Origin: Yersinia nurmii
Lineage (GTDB): Bacteria > Pseudomonadota > Gammaproteobacteria > Enterobacterales > Enterobacteriaceae
NCBI RefSeq assembly: GCF_001112925.1
Contig: NZ_CPYD01000001.1
Span: forward strand, 558,001-622,000
Direction: 5' to 3'
Length of the DNA stretch: 64,000 nt
Position numbers and translations under genes: made by a program. The notes under the pieces were generated by a model. That model saw only the letters and a program-made list of their open reading frames with translations, did no database searches and had not been told where the DNA came from. Below, one piece after another: positions 8,873 to 19,774 of this stretch (within the stretch, counting starts at the first letter, position 1; every line of letters begins with the position of its first letter).

Positions 8873-10561
8873 ATGGCTGCGTCAGCTTTCCTGCTTATCG
8901 CCAGTTTCTTATTGGTGCTACTGGTTCTTTCACGCCCGCTGGGTGGTTTTTTAGCGCGGCTGATCGAAGGTGAACCATTTCCGCGATTACAACGTATGGA
9001 GGCCGTTATTTGGCGCTGTAGCGGCGTAAAAAATGAAGAAATGAATGCCTGGCAATACGCGCTGGCCATTCTATTCTTCAATCTGCTTGGTGGCGTATTG
9101 CTATTCGCACTATTAATGACTCAAGGCGCTCTGCCTCTCAATCCCCAGCATTTACCGGGAATGTCCTGGCAGTTAGCGTTAAATACCACCGTCAGTTTTG
9201 TCACAAATACCAACTGGCAAGCCTACAGCGGAGAGAATACGCTCAGTTATCTCAGCCAAATGGCCGGTTTGACGGTGCAAAACTTCCTGTCTGCCGCAAC
9301 GGGCATCACCGTGGCTTTTGCGCTGATTCGCGCCTTCGCCCGCCATTCGTCCACCACGCTGGGTAATGCCTGGGTTGATATTTTGCGCATTACTTTATAC
9401 GTGCTATTGCCCCTTTCTCTGATTATCGCGCTGATCTTTGTCAGTCAAGGCGTTTTACAGAATTTTGATGCTTACCAACACGTTACAACGCTGGAAGGCG
9501 CAAAACAGATCCTGCCGATGGGGCCAGTGGCGTCACAAGAAGCCATTAAAATCCTCGGCACCAACGGCGGCGGTTTCTTTGGTGCCAACTCCGCTCATCC
9601 GTTTGAAAACCCAACCGCTTTCAGTAATTTTGTTCAAATGCTGGCGATTTTCCTGATTCCCTGTGCCCTGTGTTTCGCTTTTGGTCAGGTAGTGGGAGAT
9701 AACCGTCAGGGTCATACTCTGATTTGGGCTATGTCACTGATTTTCATCACTGCTGTCATTGTAGTGATGTACGCCGAACTGACAGGAAACCCGCACCTTA
9801 CCCTGCTTGGCGCTGACAGCAATATCAATATGGAAGGCAAAGAAAGCCGCTTCGGGATTCTGTCTTCCAGTATGTATGCCGTAGTGACCACGGCCGCATC
9901 ATGCGGAGCGGTTAACGCTATGCATGACTCCTTTACCGCGCTGGGTGGCATGGTGCCGATGTGGCTGATGCAAATTGGCGAAGTGGTGTTCGGCGGCGTT
10001 GGCTCTGGCTTATACGGAATGCTGCTGTTTGTGCTGCTGACGGTATTTATTGCCGGGCTGATGATTGGCCGCTCTCCGGAGTATCTAGGTAAAAAAATCG
10101 ATGTGTTCGATATGAAAATGACCGCACTGGCCATTTTGGTCACGCCGACCGTGGTACTGCTAGGCACCGCGCTGGCACTAAGCACTGACGCAGGGCGAAC
10201 AGGCATTCTTAATCCAGGCGCTCACGGGTTCAGTGAAGTGCTTTACGCCCTGTCATCGGCGGCTAACAACAATGGCAGCGCCTTCGCTGGCCTGAGCGTC
10301 AACACCCCTTTCTATAACCTGTTATTGGCGTTGGCGATGTTTATCGGCCGCTTTGGCGTCATTTTACCGGTTCTGGCTATCGCGGGATCGCTGGCGGCGA
10401 AAAAACGTCAACCGGCGGGGAACGGTACTTTACCAACCTCAGGCCCGCTGTTTGTTGGTTTGCTGGTCGGCACCGTGATGTTGGTTGGCGCTCTGACCTT
10501 TATTCCTGCGCTGGCATTAGGGCCGGTCGCTGAACATTTGAAAATTTGGTTAACATACTGA
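8873..10561 (+). CDS. kdpA: potassium-transporting ATPase, potassium-binding subunit KdpA
   Basis: KdpA is the channel-like membrane subunit of the KdpFABC P-type ATPase, which scavenges K+ at very low external concentration. The 562 residues contain many membrane helices arranged as four pore-like repeats. One selectivity-filter segment reads [18 protein letters not shown], with the glycines at 232-234 as in E. coli. Further filter-like loops are [14 protein letters not shown] and [14 protein letters not shown]. It starts right at the kdpF stop codon and is followed after 54 bases by kdpB. Confidence 0.97.
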   Translation: MAASAFLLIASFLLVLLVLSRPLGGFLARLIEGEPFPRLQRMEAVIWRCSGVKNEEMNAWQYALAILFFNLLGGVLLFALLMTQGALPLNPQHLPGMSWQLALNTTVSFVTNTNWQAYSGENTLSYLSQMAGLTVQNFLSAATGITVAFALIRAFARHSSTTLGNAWVDILRITLYVLLPLSLIIALIFVSQGVLQNFDAYQHVTTLEGAKQILPMGPVASQEAIKILGTNGGGFFGANSAHPFENPTAFSNFVQMLAIFLIPCALCFAFGQVVGDNRQGHTLIWAMSLIFITAVIVVMYAELTGNPHLTLLGADSNINMEGKESRFGILSSSMYAVVTTAASCGAVNAMHDSFTALGGMVPMWLMQIGEVVFGGVGSGLYGMLLFVLLTVFIAGLMIGRSPEYLGKKIDVFDMKMTALAILVTPTVVLLGTALALSTDAGRTGILNPGAHGFSEVLYALSSAANNNGSAFAGLSVNTPFYNLLLALAMFIGRFGVILPVLAIAGSLAAKKRQPAGNGTLPTSGPLFVGLLVGTVMLVGALTFIPALALGPVAEHLKIWLTY

Positions 10562-10615
10562 TTATTAATAAATAACCAATGTTAACAATGATTCGGTTGT
10601 AGAGAGAGAACACAT

Positions 10616-12682
10616 ATGACTCGCAAACAACGCGCGCTCTTTGAGCCCGCACTGGTTCGCACCGCACTGATTGATGCAGTGAAAAAATTGGACCCGCGTG
10701 TCCAATGGCGTAACCCGGTGATGTTCGTGGTGTACCTAGGCAGTTGGTTAACAACCGCTATCTGGCTGGCGATCCTCAGCGGGCAAGGCGACGGCAACGC
10801 CATGTTTACCGGTAACGTCGCCCTTTGGCTATGGTTTACCGTGCTGTTTGCCAACTTTGCCGAAGCGCTGGCAGAAGGCCGCAGTAAGGCTCAGGCAGAA
10901 AGCCTGAGAGGGGTAAAAAAAACCAGCTGGGCTAAAAAACTCAGCGCCCCTCACGCGGATGCGCCGCAGGAGAAAGTATCCGCCGAAAGCCTGAGGAAAG
11001 GCGATTTAGTGCTGGTGCAAGCCGGAGATACCGTCCCCTGCGATGGCGAAGTGCTGGAAGGTGGCGCATCGGTGGATGAAAGCGCTATTACCGGCGAATC
11101 CGCTCCGGTTATTCGCGAATCCGGCGGCGACTTTTCTTCTGTTACCGGCGGGACTCGCGTGCTGTCCGATTGGCTGGTAGTCCAGTGCAGCGTCAATCCC
11201 GGCGAGACTTTCCTCGATCGCATGATAGCGATGGTGGAAGGAGCAAAACGGCGTAAAACACCAAACGAAGTGGCTTTGACTATTTTACTGGTGGCGTTAA
11301 CCATCGTGTTTTTGCTGGCAACCGCTACACTGTTTCCCTTCTCATTATTTAGTGTGGAAGCTAATCAAGCTGGCAGTCCGGTAACCATTACCGTGCTGGT
11401 GGCGTTGCTGGTGTGTTTGATCCCAACCACCATCGGCGGCCTGTTATCAGCCATTGGGGTAGCCGGTATGAGCCGGATGCTGGGTGCCAACGTGATAGCC
11501 ACCAGCGGGCGTGCGGTGGAAGCCGCAGGCGATGTCGATGTGCTGTTGCTGGATAAAACCGGCACCATCACATTGGGCAACCGTCAGGCTTCGGAATTCC
11601 TGCCTGCGCCCGGCGTTACAGAACAGCAATTGGCAGACGCCGCCCAGCTATCTTCTTTAGCCGATGAAACGCCAGAAGGCCGCAGTATTGTAGTGCTAGC
11701 GAAACAGCGCTTTAATTTGCGGGAGCGTGATATTCATGCATTGAATGCGACCTTTGTCCCCTTCTCTGCCCAAACCCGCATGAGCGGCGTCAACGTGCAG
11801 GATCGAATGATTCGCAAAGGTGCGGTAGATGCTATTCGTCGCCACGTGGAGTCGAATAATGGCCATTTCCCACGCGCTGTGGACGATTTGGTCGAAAGCG
11901 TAGCAAAAACCGGCGGCACGCCGTTGGTCGTCGCGGAAGGCGCTCGGGTTTTGGGTGTCGTAGCGTTGAAAGATATCGTCAAAGGCGGGATTAAAGAGCG
12001 TTTTGCCGAATTACGCAAAATGGGCATCAAAACCGTCATGATTACCGGCGATAACCGTCTGACCGCCGCGGCCATTGCGGCCGAAGCCGGGGTAGATGAT
12101 TTTCTGGCCGAAGCCACGCCGGAAGCCAAGCTGGCACTGATTCGTCAATATCAGGGAGAAGGTCGTCTGGTGGCGATGACCGGTGACGGTACCAATGACG
12201 CACCGGCGCTGGCACAGGCTGATGTAGCAGTGGCGATGAACTCAGGGACTCAGGCAGCGAAAGAAGCGGGCAACATGGTGGATTTAGACTCCAATCCGAC
12301 CAAACTGATTGAGGTTGTACACATCGGTAAACAAATGCTGATGACTCGCGGTTCCCTGACAACCTTCAGTATTGCCAACGATGTAGCGAAATATTTTGCC
12401 ATTATTCCGGCCGCTTTCGCTGCCACTTACCCGCAGTTGAATGCGTTAAACGTGATGCAATTGCACTCCCCGTCTTCCGCCATTCTCTCGGCGGTGATTT
12501 TCAACGCCTTAGTGATTGTGTTCCTGATTCCACTGGCGTTAAAAGGCGTCAGTTATAAAGCGATGAGCGCGGCGGCTTTATTGCGTCGAAATTTATGGAT
12601 CTACGGCTTAGGCGGTTTATTAGTGCCTTTTATTGGGATCAAGCTGATTGATTTGGTGTTAACCGCGCTGAATATGGGTTGA
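10616..12682 (+). CDS. kdpB: potassium-transporting ATPase, catalytic P-type subunit KdpB
   Basis: The 688-residue protein is the ATP-hydrolysing subunit. DKTGTIT places the phosphorylated Asp at D313, six residues later than the E. coli D307. The actuator-domain TGES motif sits at T159-S162; S162 is the residue whose phosphorylation inhibits the E. coli pump when potassium is plentiful. The hinge motif [10 protein letters not shown] and the [12 protein letters not shown] motif follow in the normal order. The ATG at 10616 lies behind AGAGAGA. Middle gene of the kdpFABC operon. Confidence 0.98.
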   Translation: MTRKQRALFEPALVRTALIDAVKKLDPRVQWRNPVMFVVYLGSWLTTAIWLAILSGQGDGNAMFTGNVALWLWFTVLFANFAEALAEGRSKAQAESLRGVKKTSWAKKLSAPHADAPQEKVSAESLRKGDLVLVQAGDTVPCDGEVLEGGASVDESAITGESAPVIRESGGDFSSVTGGTRVLSDWLVVQCSVNPGETFLDRMIAMVEGAKRRKTPNEVALTILLVALTIVFLLATATLFPFSLFSVEANQAGSPVTITVLVALLVCLIPTTIGGLLSAIGVAGMSRMLGANVIATSGRAVEAAGDVDVLLLDKTGTITLGNRQASEFLPAPGVTEQQLADAAQLSSLADETPEGRSIVVLAKQRFNLRERDIHALNATFVPFSAQTRMSGVNVQDRMIRKGAVDAIRRHVESNNGHFPRAVDDLVESVAKTGGTPLVVAEGARVLGVVALKDIVKGGIKERFAELRKMGIKTVMITGDNRLTAAAIAAEAGVDDFLAEATPEAKLALIRQYQGEGRLVAMTGDGTNDAPALAQADVAVAMNSGTQAAKEAGNMVDLDSNPTKLIEVVHIGKQMLMTRGSLTTFSIANDVAKYFAIIPAAFAATYPQLNALNVMQLHSPSSAILSAVIFNALVIVFLIPLALKGVSYKAMSAAALLRRNLWIYGLGGLLVPFIGIKLIDLVLTALNMG

Positions 12683-12740
12683 AAGAGCGCTTAACGGCTG
12701 CCGGACACAGCGTCCGGCCTGCGTGAATAACGAGGTTTTT

Positions 12741-13325
12741 ATGATGTCTTATCTGCGTCCGTCACTAGTTTTAGTGATTTTATTAACTCTGATTACCGGT
12801 ATTGCCTATCCATTACTGACCACCGGTTTAGCTCAGTTTATTTTTAGTGATAAAGCCCATGGTTCTCTAGCAATGCTAGGCGGCGAAGCGGTCGGCTCGA
12901 CACTGATTGGTCAGCCGTTTACTCAACCGGGATATTTTAGTGGCCGCCCGTCAGCCACATCGGATATACCTTATAATGCTCTGTCATCCGGCGGCAGTAA
13001 TTTAGCCATCAGCAACCCAGCACTGGATGTCGAGATTAAAGAACGGATTAAAGCGCAGCGTTTGGCTAACCCCGATCAAACCGGCCCGGTTCCGGTGGAT
13101 TTGGTTACCGCCTCCGGCAGCGGTCTCGATCCGCAAATATCGCTGGAAGCCGCCTATTACCAGGCTAATCGCGTGGCTAAAGCCCGCCAGTTAACCTTAT
13201 CCGAAGTACGGGATCTCATCGCAAAAAATGAGCAGAAATCAGTTCCTAACTTCCTCGGGGAAAGCGTGGTGAACGTGCTGATACTGAATATGGCACTGGA
13301 TAGCGTTAAACCGCTAAAACAATAA
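12741..13325 (+). CDS. kdpC: potassium-transporting ATPase subunit KdpC
   Basis: KdpC is the small subunit anchored by one N-terminal helix (about residues 8-28) with its remainder in the periplasm; it supports K+ and nucleotide handling by KdpAB. A GTG at 12723 is in frame, but the ATG at 12741 behind GAGG fits the family start MSYLRPSLVLV better and gives 194 residues; the next ATG at 12744 is equally possible. QPFTQPGYFSGRPSATSDI and SGSGLDPQIS are family landmarks. kdpD begins 12 bases after the stop. Confidence 0.95.
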   Translation: MMSYLRPSLVLVILLTLITGIAYPLLTTGLAQFIFSDKAHGSLAMLGGEAVGSTLIGQPFTQPGYFSGRPSATSDIPYNALSSGGSNLAISNPALDVEIKERIKAQRLANPDQTGPVPVDLVTASGSGLDPQISLEAAYYQANRVAKARQLTLSEVRDLIAKNEQKSVPNFLGESVVNVLILNMALDSVKPLKQ

Positions 13326-13337
13326 GGAAAAATCACC

Positions 13338-16031
13338 GTGGATGTCGAACCAATCCGTCCAGATCCCGATAGCCTGCTGGCCGTTGCAAACGAAAAACCG
13401 CGCGGCAAGCTCAAGGTCTTCTTTGGTGCCTGCGCCGGAGTAGGGAAAACCTACGCCATGCTGCAAGAGGCACAGCGCCTGCGTGCTCAAGGGCTAGATG
13501 TTCTGGTTGGCGTGGTAGAGACTCACGGTCGCAGTGAAACCGCCGCGCTGCTGGAAGGGTTAGATCAGCTACCGCTCAAGCGTATTGCTCATCGCAATCG
13601 CCAGGTACGCGAATTTGATCTGGATGCGGCGCTGGCCCGTCATCCGGCGCTGATTCTGATGGATGAACTGGCGCACAGTAACGCCAACGGTTCACGCCAT
13701 CCCAAACGCTGGCAGGATGTGGAGGAATTGCTGGATTCAGGCATTGATGTACTGACGACCGTCAATGTACAGCATCTGGAAAGCCTGAATGACGTCGTGG
13801 GTGGCGTGACCGGTATTCGGGTGCGGGAAACTATTCCCGATCATATGTTTGATGAAGCCACAGAGGTCGTACTGGTTGATTTGCCGCCGGATGACCTACG
13901 CCGCCGCCTGAACGAAGGCAAAGTATATATTTCCGGTCAGGCCGAACGTGCTATCGAACATTTTTTCCGCAAAGGTAATCTGATCGCTCTGCGCGAGCTG
14001 GCACTACGCCGTACCGCCGATCGGGTAGACGACCAAATGCGCGCCTTTCGGGATACCCAAGGCCGCGAGCGAGTTTGGCACACCCGCGACGCGATTTTGC
14101 TGTGTATCGGCCATAATGCTGGTAATGAGAAGCTGGTGCGCACCGCTGCGCGTTTGGCGGCTCGTCTCGGCTGTATCTGGCACGCGGTCTACGTAGAGAC
14201 ACCACGTCTCCACGCCTTGCCGGAAGCGAAACGCCGAGCCATCCTACGTGCCTTGAAGCTGGCACAGGAATTAGGCGCGGAAACCTCTACCCTTTCCGAT
14301 CCTTGTGAAGAACGGGCGATTCTACGTTACGCTCGCGATCACAATCTGGGCAAAATCATTATTGGTCGCCGCAGCGAGCAACGCTGGAAACTACGCGGCA
14401 GTTTTGCCGATCGACTGGGCAAACTGGGGCCGGATCTGGATTTGGTGATTGTCGCATTAGAAAATGACCACCCACCTGCCGCGGCCAAAGAAAATGATGC
14501 ACGCAGTTTTAGCGAAAAATGGCGCATGCAGCTGCAAGGCTGCGTGGCCGCGATCGGGCTGTGTGCGCTGATCACTATTATATCTCAATGGTTGATCCCC
14601 GGATTTGATCAGGCGAATCTGGTGATGGTTTATCTGCTCGGCGTAGTCATCATTGCACTGTTTTACGGTCGATGGCCGTCGGTGCTGGCTGCCGTACTGA
14701 ACGTCGCCAGTTTTGATTTGTTCTTTGTCCAACCCCACTGGTCGCTGGCGGTGACTGATGTGCAATATCTGGTCACTTTTGGCGTAATGTTAATTGTCGG
14801 CATCGTCGTGGGGAATCTGACCGCCGGCGTGCGCTATCAGGCTCGCATTGCCCGTTATCGCGAGCAACGAGCCAGACATTTGTATGAGATGTCCCGCGGC
14901 CTGAGCCGCGCATTAAGCTGCGCGGACATTGCCAAAACCAGCCGCCACTTTCTTTCCAGCAGTTTTCAGGCTAAAACGGGCCTACTGCTGCCGCAGGAAG
15001 ACGGGCGTTTACACCAAATCGGCACCGAAGACGGCAATATTCTTTCGGTTGATGAGGCCATTGCCCGCTGGAGTTTCGATCACGGTGCTCCCGCGGGTGC
15101 CGGTACCGATACCCTGCCCGGCGTACCTTATCAACTGTTGCCGCTGACCACCTCAAAGCAAACCTTCGGCGTGCTAGCGATTGAACCGGCCAACCTGCGG
15201 CAATTAATGGTGCCAGAGCAGCAGCGTTTGCTACAAACCTTTACCAGCCTGATAGCCAACGCACTGGAACGTCTGCATCTGGCCCGTACCGCCGAAGTCG
15301 CCAAACTGGACGCAGAGCGCGAACAGCTGCGAAACTCCTTGCTGGCGGCGCTTTCCCACGATTTACGCACTCCGTTAACCGTACTATTCGGGCAGGCCGA
15401 AATCCTGACTTTGGATTTAGCGGCTGAAGGTTCCCGCCACGCGCCTCAAGCCAGCCAGATTCGTCAGCAAGTGCTTAGTACCACTCGATTGGTTAATAAT
15501 TTGCTGGATATGGCGCGCATTCAATCCGGCGGTTTTAACCTACGGAAAGAATGGCAATCGTTGGAAGAAATCGTCGGCAGTGCTTTGCACATGCTGGAAA
15601 CAACGCTCAGTTCTCATCTTATTGAGCTGGACTTACCCAGTGAAATGGTACTGATTAATTGTGATGGCAGTCTGCTGGAGCGGGTCTTTATCAACCTGTT
15701 GGAAAATGCTCATAAATATGCCGGACCGGGCGCAACCTTAGGCATTCGCGCCAAAGTGCAGGAAGAATGGCTGAATGTGGAAGTCTGGGATAACGGGCCT
15801 GGTATTACCGGTGGGCAAGAGCAGCTTATTTTTGATAAATTTTCCCGTGGCAATAAAGAGTCGGCCATTCCCGGCGTGGGCTTGGGGTTAGCCATTTGCC
15901 GTGCCATTATTGATGTTCACGGTGGGAGAATCTGGGCAGAGAAAGGCCAAAACGGCGGCGCTGCTTTCCATTTTGTCCTGCCATTGGAGGCTCCACCAGA
16001 TATGGATAACGTTAATCCTGAGGACATGTGA
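13338..16031 (+). CDS. kdpD: sensor histidine kinase KdpD
   Basis: KdpD senses low potassium or osmotic stress and controls KdpE. The 897-residue protein has the KdpD N-terminal domain with a Walker A motif at G30-T38 (GACAGVGKT), a universal-stress-protein-like region around 250-375, and four closely spaced membrane helices about 395-500. A GAF-like linker follows, then the kinase core: H674 in LSHDLRTPL is the phosphorylated residue, with the N box in NLLENAHKY, WDNGPGI and GVGLGLAI motifs. It starts with GTG behind AAGGA and overlaps kdpE by four bases. Confidence 0.97.
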   Translation: MDVEPIRPDPDSLLAVANEKPRGKLKVFFGACAGVGKTYAMLQEAQRLRAQGLDVLVGVVETHGRSETAALLEGLDQLPLKRIAHRNRQVREFDLDAALARHPALILMDELAHSNANGSRHPKRWQDVEELLDSGIDVLTTVNVQHLESLNDVVGGVTGIRVRETIPDHMFDEATEVVLVDLPPDDLRRRLNEGKVYISGQAERAIEHFFRKGNLIALRELALRRTADRVDDQMRAFRDTQGRERVWHTRDAILLCIGHNAGNEKLVRTAARLAARLGCIWHAVYVETPRLHALPEAKRRAILRALKLAQELGAETSTLSDPCEERAILRYARDHNLGKIIIGRRSEQRWKLRGSFADRLGKLGPDLDLVIVALENDHPPAAAKENDARSFSEKWRMQLQGCVAAIGLCALITIISQWLIPGFDQANLVMVYLLGVVIIALFYGRWPSVLAAVLNVASFDLFFVQPHWSLAVTDVQYLVTFGVMLIVGIVVGNLTAGVRYQARIARYREQRARHLYEMSRGLSRALSCADIAKTSRHFLSSSFQAKTGLLLPQEDGRLHQIGTEDGNILSVDEAIARWSFDHGAPAGAGTDTLPGVPYQLLPLTTSKQTFGVLAIEPANLRQLMVPEQQRLLQTFTSLIANALERLHLARTAEVAKLDAEREQLRNSLLAALSHDLRTPLTVLFGQAEILTLDLAAEGSRHAPQASQIRQQVLSTTRLVNNLLDMARIQSGGFNLRKEWQSLEEIVGSALHMLETTLSSHLIELDLPSEMVLINCDGSLLERVFINLLENAHKYAGPGATLGIRAKVQEEWLNVEVWDNGPGITGGQEQLIFDKFSRGNKESAIPGVGLGLAICRAIIDVHGGRIWAEKGQNGGAAFHFVLPLEAPPDMDNVNPEDM

Positions 16032-16732
16032 TTATCTCTCCAGCTACCGTTTTAATTGTTGAAGATGAAAAAGAGATCCGCCGCTTTGTTCGTACCGCGT
16101 TGGAAAATGAAGGCTGCCGGGTATTTGACAGTGACACCCTACAACGAGGTTTGATCGAGGCTGGCACCCGCAAACCGGATTTAATCATTCTCGATCTTGG
16201 GTTACCGGACGGTGACGGTCTGGATTATATTCAGGATTTGCGCCAATGGAGCGCTATCCCAGTGATTGTGCTCTCCGCCCGAAATAGCGAAGAGGACAAA
16301 GTGGCAGCGCTGGATGCCGGCGCAGACGATTATCTGAGCAAACCGTTTGGTATCAGCGAATTACTGGCCAGAGTCCGAGTAGCGCTACGTCGTCACGGAT
16401 CTGGCGCGCAGGAAAGCCCCATCGTCAGTTTTTCCGATGTGACCGTTGATCTGATAAACCGTCAGGTCAAACGCGGCGAGGAAGACCTCCACCTAACGCC
16501 GTTGGAATTTCGCCTGCTCACCGCCCTGCTGGCCAACCCCGGAAAAGTCATCACCCAGCGCCAGCTGCTGAATCAGGTGTGGGGACCAAACTACGTCGAG
16601 CACAGTCACTATCTGCGAATTTATATGGGCCACCTACGGCAAAAGCTAGAGGCCGATCCCGCACGCCCTAAACATCTGATTACCGAAACTGGCGTCGGCT
16701 ATCGTTTTATTGCTGATACATTACCGCGCTAA
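16028..16732 (+). CDS. kdpE: response regulator KdpE
   Basis: A 234-residue OmpR/PhoB-type regulator. The receiver domain holds the acidic pair E12-D13, the phospho-acceptor D56 in IILDLGLPDGDG and the Lys in LSKPFG. The C-terminal winged helix carries TPLEFRLLTALLANPGK and the TETGVGYRF ending. It activates kdpFABC from the T-rich box upstream of kdpF. The GTG start overlaps the kdpD stop (GTGA), so the kinase and regulator are coupled. Confidence 0.97.
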   Translation: MIISPATVLIVEDEKEIRRFVRTALENEGCRVFDSDTLQRGLIEAGTRKPDLIILDLGLPDGDGLDYIQDLRQWSAIPVIVLSARNSEEDKVAALDAGADDYLSKPFGISELLARVRVALRRHGSGAQESPIVSFSDVTVDLINRQVKRGEEDLHLTPLEFRLLTALLANPGKVITQRQLLNQVWGPNYVEHSHYLRIYMGHLRQKLEADPARPKHLITETGVGYRFIADTLPR

Positions 16733-16810
16733 GATTTACCGTTAAGGGTAGGCAAGGAAAATTTGCTGGCGTAGCATCGGGGTTTTCGTTGGAAATAGGT
16801 CTTATTCGCT

Positions 16811-17239
16811 ATGAGTACCTGGTTAATCTACGCTTTACTCTCTGCCTTTACCGCTTCTCTGGTCGCCATATTTGGCAAAATCGGTCTTCAACATCTGGAT
16901 GCCAATACCGCCACCGCCGTAAGGGCCGTGGTGATGGCGCTGTTTTTAGTCGGCGTGGTGGTGGTTCAAGGGAAATATCATCTGGTGGGCGCCGTACTCG
17001 CCGATAAAAAAGCCTTGCTGTTTATCGTACTCAGCGGCGTGGCCGGGGCGCTGTCTTGGTTGTTTTACTTTATGGCTATCAAAAACGGTACCGTTTCGCA
17101 GGTTGCGCCGATTGATAAACTCAGCGTAGTGTTTGCGGTAATTTTGGCGGTGATTTTATTTGGCGAAAAAATTTCGTTTGTTGCCGGTATTGGCGTTGCC
17201 CTGATTAGCGTGGGCGCGCTGCTGGTTGCCTTGGGCTAA
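16811..17239 (+). CDS. half-size EamA/DMT family membrane protein
   Basis: The 142 residues form a single EamA repeat with four or five hydrophobic segments, against about 300 residues and two repeats in the usual drug/metabolite transporters. The second part reads SGVAGALSWLFYFMAIKNG, then APIDKLSVVFAVILAVILFG and a glycine-rich final helix, all typical of the family. Such half-size proteins probably work as dimers. The substrate is unknown. It begins 78 bases after kdpE on the same strand, so it might be co-transcribed with kdp, and it ends in a terminator. Confidence 0.85.
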   Translation: MSTWLIYALLSAFTASLVAIFGKIGLQHLDANTATAVRAVVMALFLVGVVVVQGKYHLVGAVLADKKALLFIVLSGVAGALSWLFYFMAIKNGTVSQVAPIDKLSVVFAVILAVILFGEKISFVAGIGVALISVGALLVALG

Positions 17240-17246
17240 TCTCGAC

Positions 17247-17280
17247 AAAAAAGGCAGTCCCTTTCGGAGCTGCCTTTTTC
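17247..17280. terminator. bidirectional terminator between the EamA gene and pgm
   Basis: AAAAAGGCAG pairs with CTGCCTTTTT around a 12-base loop, giving a GC stem with an A-run on one side and a T-run on the other. It lies between convergent genes and can serve both. Confidence 0.85.
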
Positions 17281-17306
17281 TGTCATTTTTGCGAAAAACT
17301 TAAAAC

Positions 17307-18953
17307 CTATTTCTTCGCACCCGCCAATACTTCACTCACAATATCAACGGCTTCTTTCTCAATCTTTTCGCGATGCTCTGCGCCCAGGAAACTTTCACAA
17401 TAGATTTTGTAAGCTTCTTCGGTACCCGATGGACGAGCGGCAAACCAGCCGTTGTCGGTCATCACTTTCAGGCCGCCGATAGACGCCCCGTTGCCCGGCG
17501 CTGCGGTCAGACGTGCGGTAATCGGATCACCCGCCAGCGTACTGGCCGTTACCATTTCCGGCGACAATTTGGATAAAGCATTTTTTTCTGCCTGAGTCGC
17601 CGGTGCCTGAATGCGATTATAACTTGGCGCGCCGAAACGTTTAGCCAGATCGTTATAATGGTGCTGCGGGTTCTCCCCGGTCACGGCGGTAATCTCAGCG
17701 GCAAGCAGACACATAATGATACCGTCTTTGTCCGTAGACCACGGAGTGCCATCGAAGCGCAGGAATGAAGCACCGGCGCTTTCTTCACCGCCGAAACCAA
17801 AGCTACCGTTATGCAGACCTTCGACGAACCATTTAAAGCCCACCGGCACTTCCACCAGTTTACGGCCTAAATCAGCCACAACGCGGTCAATCATCGCGCT
17901 GGAAACCAGCGTTTTACCCACTGCAACCTCTGTGCCCCAGCGCGGACGATGCTGGAACAGGTAGTTTATGGCCACCGCCAGATAATGGTTCGGATTCATC
18001 AATCCTGACGGAGTAACAATCCCGTGACGATCGTAATCCGGATCGTTGGCAAAGGCCAAATCGAACTTGCTTCGCAGCGCCAGCAAGCCTGCCATCGCGC
18101 ACTCTGACGAACAATCCATGCGGATCACGCCATCGTGATCCAAATGCATAAAGCGGAATGTCTGATCGATAGCATCATTCACCAGCGTCAAATCCAGCTT
18201 GTAATGCTCACCAATTCGCTGCCAGTAAGCAATACCTGAACCGCCCAGCGGATCGACGCCCAGCTTCAAACCGGCACGCTGAATAGCAGGCATATCAACC
18301 ACGTCAACCAAACCTTCGACGTAAGGCTGAATCAAATCCTGTTGACGCAGATGATTGCCACGCCAGGCTTTATCCAATGATTGACGCTTCACTCCAGCCA
18401 GCTTTTCGGCCAGTAACTGGTTAGCGCGCTTTTCAATCACCGAAGTCAGATTAGTATCCGCAGGCCCGCCGTTAGGCGGATTGTATTTAATACCACCGTC
18501 TTCCGGTGGATTATGAGAAGGCGTAATGACAATGCCGTCTGCCAGCGTTTTATTCTGACGGTTATAGGTCAAAATAGCATGGGAAATAGCCGGAGTCGGC
18601 GTAAAGCCATTGTCTTGCTGAACCACCACGTCAACGCCGTTGGCGGTTAGCACTTCCAATACCGAAATAATTGCCGGTTCTGACAGTGCGTGGGTATCTT
18701 TACCTACGTAGCACGGGCCGGTAATGCCGTGTTGATGGCGCACTTCAGCAATCGCCTGAGCAATAGCCAGAATATGGTCTTCATTGAAACTGTGACGCAG
18801 GGAGCTACCACGGTGCCCAGAGGTGCCAAATTTTACTCCGTGAGCCGGATTTTCAGCATCTGGGCGCAGTACATAATATTGCGACGTCAGTTGAGCAACG
18901 TTAATCAAATCGCTTTGGCGGGTAGGTTGCCCGGCACGAGGATGATAAGCCAC
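17307..18953 (-). CDS. pgm: phosphoglucomutase (alpha-D-glucose phosphate-specific)
   Basis: Pgm interconverts glucose 1-phosphate and glucose 6-phosphate, linking glycogen, UDP-glucose and envelope sugar synthesis to glycolysis. An upstream in-frame GTG at 18959 lies only two bases from AGGAG, whereas the GTG at 18953 is eight bases away and reproduces the E. coli start ([10 protein letters not shown]). With it the protein is 548 residues and the catalytic serine of [12 protein letters not shown] is S146, as in E. coli. DPDYDRHG is the metal-binding loop, and [10 protein letters not shown] and [10 protein letters not shown] bind sugar and phosphate. It lies behind seqA, separated by a terminator-like hairpin. 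Confidence 0.97.
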   Translation of the reverse strand: MAYHPRAGQPTRQSDLINVAQLTSQYYVLRPDAENPAHGVKFGTSGHRGSSLRHSFNEDHILAIAQAIAEVRHQHGITGPCYVGKDTHALSEPAIISVLEVLTANGVDVVVQQDNGFTPTPAISHAILTYNRQNKTLADGIVITPSHNPPEDGGIKYNPPNGGPADTNLTSVIEKRANQLLAEKLAGVKRQSLDKAWRGNHLRQQDLIQPYVEGLVDVVDMPAIQRAGLKLGVDPLGGSGIAYWQRIGEHYKLDLTLVNDAIDQTFRFMHLDHDGVIRMDCSSECAMAGLLALRSKFDLAFANDPDYDRHGIVTPSGLMNPNHYLAVAINYLFQHRPRWGTEVAVGKTLVSSAMIDRVVADLGRKLVEVPVGFKWFVEGLHNGSFGFGGEESAGASFLRFDGTPWSTDKDGIIMCLLAAEITAVTGENPQHHYNDLAKRFGAPSYNRIQAPATQAEKNALSKLSPEMVTASTLAGDPITARLTAAPGNGASIGGLKVMTDNGWFAARPSGTEEAYKIYCESFLGAEHREKIEKEAVDIVSEVLAGAKK

Positions 18954-18974
18954 TGTCACTACTCCTAATTAGCT

Positions 18975-19015
18975 AAAAAACCCCTTTCGAGCAGACTGTA
19001 GCCAGCGAAAAGGGG
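18975..19015 (-). terminator. terminator or attenuator between seqA and pgm
   Basis: On the minus strand CCCCTTTTCG and CGAAAGGGG form a stem of about nine pairs around a 16-base loop, followed by six T residues. It lies within the 75-base seqA-pgm gap, so it should reduce read-through from seqA into pgm. Confidence 0.75.
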
Positions 19016-19028
19016 CAATAGATGTGAA

Positions 19029-19559
19029 TTAGATAGTCCCACACACTTTTTCAGTCAAATCCGGCGGGAACTGCATCGCCAGCATAATATGCTGAACCAT
19101 GCTGCGCTTACGCTCGGTATTGGTATTAGTAATCACCCAATATGGCGTTCCGGGAACGTGTTTGGGCTTGGTATGAGTGCCATTTTGCAGCAGCGTTTGT
19201 TGATCCCCGGCAAAATAGATGCGGGTTCGGCCGTGGAGTGACTCCGTTGCCGCCGCAAACTCCGCTGCATCCAACGTATAAAGTGTAGATAACACCAGCA
19301 TAAAACGGTTAACCGCTTTGTTTTGCTCAGCATATTCATCGGAAAGCAGCAGTTCACGCAGCGCGCGCACACGATCTCGCGGACCAGGCACTACCGCCGC
19401 TGGCGTCTTGGCAACTTCACCCGCAGGAACAGTACGTACCGGTTGCCCAGCGGTAAATTTCAACATGCGCCGTAAAATATCGGACGCACTCTCGCCGATA
19501 TGCTGCGTATGGCTGGCAATATAACGATAAAGCTCTTCGTCGACTTCAATAGTTTTCAT
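19029..19559 (-). CDS. seqA: negative modulator of replication initiation SeqA
   Basis: SeqA binds hemimethylated GATC sites after the fork passes, sequesters oriC and delays re-initiation. The N-terminal multimerisation segment MKTIEVDEELYRYIASHTQ and the adjacent ESASDILRRML are conserved. After a variable linker rich in Ala and Pro (about 55-75), the C-terminal DNA-binding domain contains GTHTKPKHVPGTPYWVITNT near residues 130-150. At 176 residues it is slightly shorter than E. coli SeqA (181). It is divergent from ybfF and upstream of pgm, as in E. coli. Confidence 0.97.
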   Translation of the reverse strand: MKTIEVDEELYRYIASHTQHIGESASDILRRMLKFTAGQPVRTVPAGEVAKTPAAVVPGPRDRVRALRELLLSDEYAEQNKAVNRFMLVLSTLYTLDAAEFAAATESLHGRTRIYFAGDQQTLLQNGTHTKPKHVPGTPYWVITNTNTERKRSMVQHIMLAMQFPPDLTEKVCGTI

Positions 19560-19774
19560 CTTTATCCAGTACTGTTTTTCTACTTTCTTTATTCATATCC
19601 AAGGATTATAAAGTCAAAGCTGGCTGGCGAATAGCGCCATAACGGATCTGGCAATGAAAAGCCTGAATAGATCGTTATTCAACTTTGTTCTAATAATCCG
19701 CGTCATTCCGGAGCAGCACACCATCATCCAGTCATGATACCCTAACCACAATATCTCTCTGTATGAACTTCGCC

